From: Tiliqua scincoides
Taxonomy: Eukaryota > Chordata > Lepidosauria > Squamata > Scincidae
Direction: 5' to 3'
Length of the DNA stretch: 64,000 nucleotides
Assembly: GCF_035046505.1 (NCBI RefSeq)
Contig: NC_089822.1
Coordinates: 115,399,307-115,463,306, forward strand
Both the position numbers and the translations under genes were made by a program. Shown piece by piece: positions 37,501-43,122 of the stretch; within the stretch, counting starts at the first letter, position 1; each line of letters opens with the position of its first letter. Below the pieces are notes generated by a model that saw only the letters and a program-made list of their open reading frames with translations, was not told where the DNA came from and made no database searches.

Positions 37501-38708
37501 TACTAGGAGATGAACCACCTAGTGCTGCCAACACCCCAGGGAGCTTGCGCAAATTTGGACCCAGCCTGCAGCCCCGTGACTTCCATTATAGCATGGATTC
37601 ACTTCTCGCAGGGGAGCCACCTAGTGCTGTGGGCACTGACATGATGCCGGGGCTTACTGATGAGGAATATGAACGCTACCGTGAGCTACTGGAGCTTAAA
37701 TGCCATCTGGAAAATGGCAATGAGCCAGGTCTGGTGAGTGCTGCACTGGACGTCAACCGCAACGAGGTGGCCCTGCTGGAAGAGGAACTCCGCCACCTGG
37801 AATTCAAATGCCGCAACATCCTGCGAGCGCAAAAGATGCAACAGCTGCGTGAGCGTTGCATGAAAGCCTGGCTGCTCGAGGAGGAAGGTTTGTATACCTT
37901 AGAAGGGGAACCTAAGAAACACGAGTTGTCTGATATCACTGAACTGCCAGAACGCTCTGATAAGGACAGCACCAGTGCCTACAACACTGGGGAGAGTTGC
38001 CGAAGCACCCCTTTACTGGAAAGCCCTTTGCGCCGCTTGGCTGAGTCCCCCAACCTCAACCGGACTGCCCCACCTTCTCCGCCACAACCCAAATTTCGAC
38101 GGGAAGAGCGAGTCCGGCGCAGTCCCAAGGCAGGCGGGGAAGGCAGTCCATATTTGAGTCGGCGACAACGGGAAGAAATGCCTGCCCCCATCAGCCCCAT
38201 GAGCTTAGCCAGCATATGCAAAGACTCTCTTGGGGGCAAAGGGGAACCCCGTATGGAGTGGAAAGTGAAAGTCCGCAGCGATGGTACACGCTATGTGGCC
38301 AAGAGACCAGTGAGGGACCGGCTACTCAAAGCCAGGGCCATGAAGATCCGTGAGGAACGCAGTGGCATGACCACAGATGATGATGCTGTCAGTGAGATGA
38401 AGATGGGACGCTACTGGAGCAAGGAAGAGCGCAAGCAGCACTTGATCCGGGCCCGTGAGCAGCGGAAGCGCCGCGAGTTTATGATGCAGAGCCGGCTGGA
38501 GTGCTTGAGGGAACGAGAAGGCAGTGAAGCCCGTGGGGTGTCTGCTGAAGTCAACATCTTGGCCCTGAGTCACCGCAAAACCATGAAGAAACGGAGTCGG
38601 CGTATTCTAGACAACTGGATTACCATCCAGGAGATGCTAGCACATGGCACCCGCTCAGCGGATGGACGCAGGGTTTACAACCCACTGCTGTCCGTCACCA
38701 CTGTTTGA
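4462..38708 (+). CDS. PDZD4: PDZ domain-containing protein 4, eight coding exons, 710 aa
   Basis: Coding exons: 4462-4521, 23230-23501, 23709-23799, 26099-26197, 32627-32689, 32779-32880, 36219-36329, 37374-38708. All have AG/GT borders and the joined frame is open throughout. The product starts [15 protein letters not shown], as remembered for human PDZD4 and the related PDZRN3/4 proteins; Gly2 and Cys3 could be myristoylated and palmitoylated (inference). Residues 142-229 (exons 4-6) form one PDZ domain with KLGLMV as its carboxylate-binding loop. A charged helical stretch lies near 396-438, a strongly conserved basic block at 562-644, and the C terminus LLSVTTV is itself a class I PDZ ligand. 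PDZD4 is a poorly understood, neuron-enriched scaffold of the LNX/PDZRN-like family. Human PDZD4 is about 769 aa; the shortfall lies in the variable middle of exon 8. The start was chosen for family identity and its strong GCC-ATG-G context. Confidence 0.97.
5300..5445 (+). repeat. tRNA-derived SINE
   Basis: Contains an A-box-like GAGTGGTAGAGC, then TTTGCAAGCAGAAGGCCC, and ends GGACCAATGGTCTG, the tail of a common squamate SINE. The tRNA-like part is mutated and is not a functional tRNA. Confidence 0.6.
5446..9600. other. PDZD4 intron 1, largely unassigned
   Basis: A+T-rich intronic DNA without convincing exons. A stretch near 7050-7200 (CTATTTTACAAGTGACTAAG and onward) loosely resembles an old MIR-like SINE. 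A CA-rich microsatellite lies at about 8181-8203. Confidence 0.45.
9618..9902 (-). repeat. CR1-type LINE 3' fragment, antisense
   Basis: The + strand shows the reverse complement of a CR1-type 3' end (GCCCTGCTGAATCAGGCCAA, then a CACAGTGGCTCA-like piece). It is diverged and 5'-truncated, and abuts the CR1 copy starting near 9903. Confidence 0.6.
13335..14497 (-). mobile_element. hAT DNA transposon, 1,163 bp, inserted in CR1
   Basis: The ends are CAGGGGTGCTCA and TGAGCACCCCTG (perfect 12-bp inverted repeats), flanked by the exact 8-bp target duplication CTCTAAGA (13327-13334 and 14498-14505). On the minus strand, about 13711-13545 encodes [20 protein letters not shown] and onward to a stop, the C-terminal dimerisation domain of a hAT transposase. 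The rest of the transposase gene is missing. Its interior holds tandem duplications of about 132 bp (13935-14200). Confidence 0.92.
13935..14200. repeat. Tandem duplication inside the hAT element, unit about 132 bp
   Basis: The phrase CAGATCTC/CCATAC recurs at 13935, 14068 and (partly) 14199, with matching GACATCACAGCAAGACCAGT in each full unit. Two complete units and the start of a third. Confidence 0.85.
14576..15860. other. PDZD4 intron 1 between repeats
   Basis: No exon recognised. A start resembling a non-autonomous hAT end (CAGTTGTTCCCGAACTC) is visible at about 15392, without a matching partner. Confidence 0.35.
15861..16986. mobile_element. Tigger/pogo-like DNA transposon, 1,126 bp, non-autonomous
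   Basis: The termini CAGGTGGAGCCTATTTATCC and GGATAAATAGGCTGCAACTG are inverted repeats differing at few positions, each flanked by TA. TA target duplication is the mark of the Tc1/mariner-pogo group. The left end contains GTTCCGTTCCGTGACTTGGC, a familiar Tigger-type sequence. No transposase frame is left; the interior is a set of internal duplications (16.04-16.70 kb) with a copy of the short palindromic repeat at about 16455-16545. Confidence 0.82.
17470..17640 (+). repeat. Diverged CR1-type 3' fragment
   Basis: GGATCATTGGTCTGATCCAG near 17601 matches the conserved 3' portion of CR1-type LINEs; the upstream part is weakly alignable. Confidence 0.4.
18093..18510 (+). mobile_element. 5'-truncated CR1-type LINE, 3' end copy
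   Basis: Encodes the end of the reverse transcriptase ORF ([38 protein letters not shown]), then a 3' UTR ending GTTCTTATGTTCTTATG. It is shifted in frame in one place compared with the copy at 18.67 kb. Confidence 0.85.
18660..19705 (+). mobile_element. 5'-truncated CR1-type LINE with an intact 277-codon frame
   Basis: Open from about 18670 to 19503. It encodes the catalytic [10 protein letters not shown] motif, then [33 protein letters not shown] and WNSLPQDVV to the natural stop. The 3' UTR ends in TTCTTATG repeats. The upstream two thirds of ORF2 are missing, so it is a typical 5'-truncated insertion; the unbroken frame suggests it is fairly young. It is not a host gene. Confidence 0.9.
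19815..20104 (+). repeat. hAT-like non-autonomous repeat fragment
   Basis: Starts CAGTGTTTCTCAACCAG, a classic hAT terminus. The far end was not found; another repeat begins at 20105, so this one is probably interrupted. Confidence 0.5.
20105..20870. repeat. Non-autonomous DNA repeat with internal duplications, copy 1
   Basis: Begins CAGTGGCATCGCTAGGGG, then TAATACCATCATGTTATATA. Two related internal units near 20.33-20.50 and 20.70-20.86 kb share CGTGTTTACTTGTGAG-like and AGAATGGTCCTGATC phrases. Confidence 0.55.
21618..21714. repeat. Right-end fragment of the hAT family also seen at 34.9 and 63.1 kb
   Basis: GATGATGTCGCTTCC, then TCTAAAAAGTGGGTCC and TTTGAGAACTCC align with the right halves of 34912-35254 and 63086-63442. 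Confidence 0.65.
21745..22006. repeat. Non-autonomous DNA repeat, copy 2 of the 20.1-kb family
   Basis: Shares TAATACCATCATGTTATATA and the TATCAAAAG-TATAGCC stretch with the 20.1-kb copy in the same orientation, and ends CGAACCCTAGTGAC. Confidence 0.55.
22007..23229. other. End of PDZD4 intron 1
   Basis: No repeat or additional exon recognised; the pyrimidine-rich acceptor of exon 2 ends it. Confidence 0.4.
23230..23501 (+). CDS. PDZD4: PDZD4 coding exon 2 (residues 21-110, first two bases of 111)
   Basis: The acceptor is CCTATAG before GTGAATGG, and the donor is GTGAGTG at 23502. It encodes [18 protein letters not shown] and then [12 protein letters not shown], both closely matching the mammalian protein. 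An 18.7-kb intron lies upstream. Confidence 0.96.
23709..23799 (+). CDS. PDZD4: PDZD4 coding exon 3 (residues 111-141)
   Basis: The acceptor is TTTCACAG and the donor GTGAGA. The exon completes the split Leu111 and encodes [13 protein letters not shown] plus an acidic linker before the PDZ domain. The preceding intron is only 207 bp. Confidence 0.96.
23800..26098. other. PDZD4 intron 3
   Basis: Holds a partial short palindromic repeat at about 23950-23990 and a repeat-like block at about 24600-24918 whose reverse strand starts CAGTGGCAGGTCTAAGAGGG, a hAT-type end. No coding exon. Confidence 0.45.
26099..26197 (+). CDS. PDZD4: PDZD4 coding exon 4 (residues 142-174, first third of the PDZ domain)
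   Basis: The acceptor is TCCTGCAG and the donor GTGGGG. Its 33 codons include the carboxylate-binding loop (KLGLMV) and the acidic [12 protein letters not shown] segment. Confidence 0.96.
26360..29395 (+). mobile_element. L2-type LINE, about 3 kb, inactive
   Basis: Endonuclease start: [20 protein letters not shown] with [12 protein letters not shown]. The reverse transcriptase C-terminal part reads [17 protein letters not shown] and [10 protein letters not shown] at 28.4-28.75 kb. The 3' end, GTTGCCTTGGGCATC to GGTGGGATAAAAAT followed by short tandem repeats, is L2-like. Numerous stops and frameshifts; old. A 60-bp L2 3' tail is inserted inside it near 27193-27255. The element starts about 160 bp after PDZD4 exon 4. 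Confidence 0.82.
27193..27255 (+). repeat. Short L2 3'-tail insertion within the L2 element
   Basis: CTTCGGGGAGAAAGGCGGGA, then TAAAAATAAA and (GTT)n, interrupts a coding stretch of the host L2 (APEQPRP before, RAAPWF after in another frame). Confidence 0.65.
29396..30470. other. PDZD4 intron 4, GC-rich and unassigned parts
   Basis: A pyrimidine- and C-rich block at about 29590-29800 with CCCTCCC runs; no exon recognised. Confidence 0.35.
30479..30974. mobile_element. hAT-type fold-back element with long inverted repeat
   Basis: Flanked by an exact 8-bp duplication CCTTACTC (30471-30478, 30975-30982). The end CAGTGGTCTTCAAACT faces a diverged inverted partner AGTTTGAAATGCCC. The interior (about 30540-30900) is a long imperfect palindrome centred near the GGAGCGATCATGCTCC motif, with arms of about 170 nt. 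Confidence 0.8.
31335..31841. mobile_element. Non-autonomous hAT element, 507 bp
   Basis: The ends are CAGGGGTGAGCAAGAC and GTTTGTCCACCCCTG, with the target duplication TACTATTC/TACTATAC (one mismatch) at 31327-31334 and 31842-31849. No coding capacity. Confidence 0.83.
31850..32626. other. End of PDZD4 intron 4
   Basis: Holds a near copy (about 31985-32060) of a segment at about 31205-31280 (ATACCATCAAGATTTCAGGA in the later one), a local duplication on either side of the 31.3-kb hAT element. No exon besides exon 5. Confidence 0.5.
32627..32689 (+). CDS. PDZD4: PDZD4 coding exon 5 (residues 175-195)
   Basis: Twenty-one codons ([20 protein letters not shown] and Q) form the classic middle of a PDZ fold. 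The acceptor is TATCAG and the donor GTGAAA. The following intron is only 89 bp. Confidence 0.96.
32779..32880 (+). CDS. PDZD4: PDZD4 coding exon 6 (residues 196-229, end of the PDZ domain)
   Basis: Thirty-four codons beginning [16 protein letters not shown] and ending LLLARPETE; the donor is GTAAGA. It supplies the last PDZ helix and strand. Confidence 0.96.
32970..33050. repeat. Microsatellites (GT)n and (TA)n
   Basis: A GTGTGTGTGTGT run near 32978 and TATATATATATATATATA near 33030, in PDZD4 intron 6. Confidence 0.85.
33600..33880. repeat. Imperfect inverted repeat in PDZD4 intron 6
   Basis: Arms around GCCGTTAAACAG and CTGTTTAACAGCCC, extending outward through GCCTTCTGAGGCC and GGCCTCAGAAG, form an imperfect hairpin centred near 33765. 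It looks like another fold-back repeat; no target duplication found. Confidence 0.6.
34465..34665 (+). repeat. SINE with an L2-like tail
   Basis: GGTTCCAATCCCTGCTCAG (B-box-like), then ACTGGGTCACCTTGAACCAG and TGTTGTAAGGATAGAAGG, as in a widespread tRNA-type SINE of lizards. Diverged. Confidence 0.55.
34912..35254. mobile_element. Non-autonomous hAT element, 343 bp
   Basis: Exact 8-bp duplication CTCTGGAG at 34904-34911 and 35255-35262. The ends are CAGAATTTCTCAAACTG and GTGTGAAAACCACTG. It carries half of the short palindromic repeat (GGCTTACTCCTGGGTAAG) inside. Confidence 0.88.
35263..36218. other. End of PDZD4 intron 6
   Basis: No repeat or extra exon recognised. Confidence 0.4.
36219..36329 (+). 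CDS. PDZD4: PDZD4 coding exon 7 (residues 230-266)
   Basis: Thirty-seven codons after the acceptor TTCCAG, with the donor GTAAAT. It encodes the conserved [19 protein letters not shown] stretch that follows the PDZ domain. Confidence 0.95.
36330..37373. other. PDZD4 intron 7
   Basis: No repeat or extra exon recognised. Confidence 0.4.
37374..38708 (+). CDS. PDZD4: PDZD4 coding exon 8 (residues 267-710 and stop)
   Basis: A 444-codon terminal exon after the acceptor CTCCCTAG. It holds the [20 protein letters not shown] block, a helical segment with [14 protein letters not shown], the basic [17 protein letters not shown] region, and the C terminus VTTV followed by TGA. Confidence 0.97.
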   Translation, partial: NEPQQEKPPGDPVTPLTNSQELDSGVGRTDESTRNEESSEHDLLGDEPPSAANTPGSLRKFGPSLQPRDFHYSMDSLLAGEPPSAVGTDMMPGLTDEEYERYRELLELKCHLENGNEPGLVSAALDVNRNEVALLEEELRHLEFKCRNILRAQKMQQLRERCMKAWLLEEEGLYTLEGEPKKHELSDITELPERSDKDSTSAYNTGESCRSTPLLESPLRRLAESPNLNRTAPPSPPQPKFRREERVRRSPKAGGEGSPYLSRRQREEMPAPISPMSLASICKDSLGGKGEPRMEWKVKVRSDGTRYVAKRPVRDRLLKARAMKIREERSGMTTDDDAVSEMKMGRYWSKEERKQHLIRAREQRKRREFMMQSRLECLREREGSEARGVSAEVNILALSHRKTMKKRSRRILDNWITIQEMLAHGTRSADGRRVYNPLLSVTTV

Positions 38709-39430
38709 GTACATAGTGAGGAACAACAGAAGGCTCTGCGATGAACACACCAGGGAAATTTTTTATTATTGCCATCTGAGCAACATAGGGCTCAGAATGG
38801 CCCTACTCTCTGAAGCAAATTTAGAGTGGGACAGTAAGCCCAACATCCTTTCCTGCCTTAAGAAGCAGGGAGCAACTGTGGCCGCTCCCAAGTCTACAAC
38901 TATTGGGAAATTGTGGCGAGGTTTATTTTTCTGATACGCACACAAGCTGTATTGAAGGTGAGGTGCAGGGCAGTTCAGTTACCTCTCTTGGTGAACTTGT
39001 TCCAGCATGACCCCTGCCAATCACATTCTGAAGCACAAGGAATCCTCTGTGGTCTACACACCTGGTGCAGAACGCAAGGGAAGTGAGAAAACACCTCACC
39101 CCTCCAGTTCAAAAGGACTAATGAAGATACCCCTGCCAGTTGGGATGTTGTGACATCTCTATCTCTCTCCCTCTTTTGTGGTTGTGATTCTCAAATTCTT
39201 TTTCATTTCTCTATTTAAGCCTGGAGACTCGAGCCCCGGTGGCTCATCCCACAAATGCAAAACAGTCCCCTTCCTGCATTTTCTATCATCTGATTGTCTC
39301 TCCTGCTTAGCACTGTTGCTAACAGACCGACACTAGCATAGCACAGGAGGCTGTGGAGCAGATAGCTTGTAGTAAACCCTGCTTCCAAGGCTGAACTTGC
39401 ATTGTTACAATAAAAACAAACTGTTCTTTT
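38709..39430 (+). other. PDZD4: PDZD4 3' UTR
   Basis: Sequence from the stop codon to just past an AATAAA signal at 39409-39414. No interspersed repeat was recognised in it. The exact cleavage site is not visible. Confidence 0.65.
39409..39414 (+). terminator. PDZD4: Poly(A) signal of PDZD4 (AATAAA)
   Basis: A canonical hexamer about 700 nt after the stop codon, and the best candidate in the region. Confidence 0.6.
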
Positions 39431-39717
39431 TACTCATTGGAAACAAAATACAACTTAACGTCTTTCATGAGACTTTACTTCTGAAGGGCAATACTGTAGT
39501 ACACCTGAGCGTAGCAAGCCCTACTACAAATACACATTGTGATTCAGACATAGTGTGATTGCTGCACAGTAGCAACAGCTATAAGAAAACTAGGTTTACA
39601 ATAATATGACCATGTGTATGGTGCCTCTGCAACATCTGGTGGCATGCCCTGACAAGACTGTTGAAGTGATAATACAAAAACTGTTTCTATATCGTACTAA
39701 ATGTCCCATATAGGAAA

Positions 39718-39882
39718 GGGGCCCATAAGTGAGTCAAGAACATGCTTTGCATGTGAAGGCTCCAGGCTCAATCCCCGTCATCTCTGCTTAGAAGTCTTGA
39801 GTAGCAGAGCTAGTTGAGATCTCTGCCAGAGGCCTTGCAAAACTACCAGAGTAGGCTAAATGAACCAATAGCGGTGTACAGA
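39718..39882 (+). repeat. tRNA-derived SINE
   Basis: CATGCTTTGCATGTGAAGGC, then CAGGCTCAATCCCCGTCATC, ending AATGAACCAATAGCGG; same family as the copy at 5.3 kb. A loose tail fragment lies at about 40376-40425. Confidence 0.6.
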
Positions 39883-40481
39883 CTTTTTCCTCTCTTCCAT
39901 TTTGGTATCCCATTTATTTTATTAAACACAGCATTTGTTATTCATTCATTAAATCATTCATTTTGGATATTAGTTTATTTTCTGTACTCACTTTTGTTTT
40001 CCTATTTAAAAAACTTTGAACCACCACTGCTTCTTGCCAGCAGCTGCAGCACCAACAGCAGAAATTCTCTTGGCAGTCCCCCCCCCCAGATGCCCAAGAT
40101 GCACTGTTTAAAGGCATTCTGCAGGAGGAAATGGTATCTCCCGCACTATATGAGGTATTTTGTGAGCAAAATGTTGACAATCAGAAGCAGCTGCTGACTT
40201 CTGCATCCATCAGAGAAAGGTCTTCCTCTCCCTCTAATGAGTTACTAATGGGTTAACAAAAAATGATTGACTTGGAGCTCTTGCAGTTTGTTTCAGATTG
40301 AATGAAAATTCATTCAAATGGGCCTCATTCAATTTCTGTTTTCAGTCATTCCAAAATGAAGGCATATCCTTTTAGACCAACCATCTGACTCAGCAGTATA
40401 ACTCAGCTTCATGTGTTTATGTCAATTTTACAAATCATTTTTAAAAATAGCAAGTAACACTACTAAAAACACTAATGCCGT

Positions 40482-40815
40482 GGTTCCCAAACTTTTTAGC
40501 ACCAGGACCCACCTAGTTTTACCACCTTTATAAGAGTTTCACCTTACCAGCTGCTCAAGCCTGTTTTTATCCATTGTACTATGATGAGGTGCTGCCTTCT
40601 TGAGCATTTGTTTATCTCCATGTTCACTGAATTGGGACCATTCTGATGGCCTTCACTTGGCCTTTGATAGAAGCTGAGGCACATTTGCCTAATCGCAACT
40701 AAACACGCACCTGCAGCTCTTGCGCTTTCCATATGGCTCAATATATTTTCCTTGTCAGTTTCACACCTACCAACAATCAGGTTGCAACCTAATAGTCTGG
40801 GAAATGCTGTTCTAA
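40482..40815. repeat. Probable non-autonomous hAT element
   Basis: GTGGTTCCCAAACTTTTTAG at the left and AGTCTGGGAAATGCTG at the right are inverted relative to each other. No clear target duplication. Confidence 0.5.
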
Positions 40816-40829
40816 GTTCACAATTCACT

Positions 40830-43003
40830 ACCCTAACAAAATGATGGGATTCAGCTGTATGAAGAGCCAGTCAAAAAGTACAAAAGACAGGGATGCTGTA
40901 CTATTAGACTTGGTGCCCACGAACACCAATATTTTCATTAATGAGAAAATAGGTTCTGCTCTTGTACGAGACATGAAACTGGAGGATGCATAATGGGACC
41001 CTCTATCAGTAACCTTGCAAACATTCCTTAAGGACAAATCCGTAATATGTACACCAATTTAATTGTCCTCATTTGCTGAACCCGAGAAGGTGCAAGGGGC
41101 AGGGAAAGAGCCTTTTGTATTCTCAAAACTCTACTAGAGTTGAAGACATTTCTGCCCAATGTTAGGTATACGCAACTAAATGTGTATACCTGTGGGTTGA
41201 GCAAAAATTGGTGTAAGGGAATTCATAGTTTAAACTAGTAAACCAGCTGCAGTCTAAACCAAGGGAATAACATTCCCAGTAATACCAAAGCAAAAGAATG
41301 GATACTATAACTCAATTGCATTGTACTTTTGAGGATTGGCAGCCTATAAGGAACAAATGGGAATACAGATGCCATCAGTGAGTTGGAGATCAGGGGTGAT
41401 GCTTAGACCCCAGAACAACCACCTTGTAGCATGTATGACAATTATAGCCACAGAGTATCTGCAGTCCACTTTTCAACCACCTTGTAAATTATATTCTGGG
41501 ACAGAGTGAATGTTTCTGTCTTGCATCCAAGACTAACCAACCTGTGTACATCTAAGAACAGTCTTTCCTCTCTCTGCAATCCATGGCTTAGTTTAAGCTA
41601 GGGTTCACTTTGTATTTTTTTGTATAAGAGTTCTGTAACAGACTTGAGGACTCCCCTTCAGAATCTGTTTTCATGCCTGGTTTATAACCCCACATCATGC
41701 TCCCTTCCTCCCCTCTCTGTGCTGTGCAAAAATAGAGACCCCTCTCAATCAAGAGGCGTAGAGCTCTTCCTGTCATTGGTTGTAATAGGAGACAAATGAG
41801 CTGTATGGCTTATAAAGCCTACACATTCTATTTTGTTCTTGCAATCCACTTTTTTGAAGAGAACATCTTTGAACATCCCTGCTTAAAAAAACACTTAATG
41901 CAAACTTAACTGGTTTTAAAGAATATTTTAGAAAAGCAAAGTAAAACTGGATGTGGATATTCACTTACATAAGCTGAAGGACCCCCAAGGACTCTCCCAC
42001 CTTGAAAAAGGGAACTCCCACATTTCCCCCTAGCCATGGCAGAACAAATAGCATTCAAACTAGGGATATTGCTAAAGCCTGCATAGCTTCTGGGAAAAGG
42101 CAGACAGCTGAGCAATGCTAACTCCTATCAAACAGGTCATGGAGATGATTACTGCCAACCAGAAACAGCTCTGGGTGGCAAGCTAGTCACATGCTGCCTC
42201 AAGCATGGTGCTATACCCAGATGGCTTTGCCTGCTTATTCCAGGAAACTCAAGACCTGTTCCTACTGAGTAAGTCCCAGTTCCTGGTCCCTGTAGCCTCT
42301 TTATGGCTGGCTTTCCACTTTAATCCACATTACTGTGACTTTAGAGCACAGTAATACCTGTTAGTGATATAATCCCACCCATACTGTGCTCCCTCACATC
42401 AGGAACCAGCATCATTAGGCAGATAAGGAGCTGAGGCATGAATATCAATGCACCCAGGGACAGGCTGCTTAATAGGATTAAGGCAGGGGAAACAGACCCA
42501 GAAGTCCAGGGGTGGGTGTGAGAAGGCAATGCCATGACAAGAAATCCCCATCATGGAGCCTGCCTCTGCTATAAGACAATTCAAGGCACTCCCTAGCAGA
42601 AGAAAGCATGGGCATACCATCACAAAAATGAGTTTGGTTCAGGAGTCCATTCTGTTTAGATGGATGGCATTTACCATACTGAGCCCTTTCTAGTCCTCCC
42701 TTAGGCCTTGGACCCCTCCAACAAACCTCCCACCTTCGGAAAGCTACTTTCAAGGCCAAGAAAGGGATTGAGTACAAAAGCTTCCAGCCTGAACAACAAT
42801 GGAGCAGTACCCCCCCCATATCCTTTCCTATCTCCCCAAACATTCTATGTATTCTATGCTTCTATGTACAGTGGATTTTCAAGCTATAGGGTATCTGTAC
42901 TGCTGAAGAGCAAAGTGGAAGACAGCAGCTGTGGTAGAGATCAGTGCTTAGAAACATCCCTCCCTGCCCTCAAAAGTCAAGTCAGCAAAGTTGGTATAAA
43001 GAG
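40830..43003. other. Region between the PDZD4 and SSR4 3' ends
   Basis: No exon or repeat recognised with confidence. Confidence 0.4.
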
Positions 43004-43009
43004 TTTATT
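43004..43009 (-). terminator. SSR4: Poly(A) signal of SSR4 (AATAAA)
   Basis: The hexamer lies only 8 nt after the stop codon, so the 3' UTR is very short (about 25-35 nt). No other signal is needed to explain the 3' end. Confidence 0.75.
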
Positions 43010-43017
43010 GAAGTGGG

Positions 43018-43122
43018 TTATGCTTGGATGTTGCTCTTGGCACTGAAAGCCATGTAATATACAAGGAGACCAATGACGGCTGCCAGCACCTCAGTGGAGA
43101 CCCATGGTCCACTCCATGCACC
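43018..43122 (-). CDS. SSR4: SSR4 coding exon 6 (residues 142-175, membrane span, stop)
   Basis: Thirty-four codons and TAA. It holds the single transmembrane helix, [18 protein letters not shown], and the short cytosolic tail. The acceptor is TTTACAG. Confidence 0.96.
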   Translation of the reverse strand, partial: GAWSGPWVSTEVLAAVIGLLVYYMAFSAKSNIQA

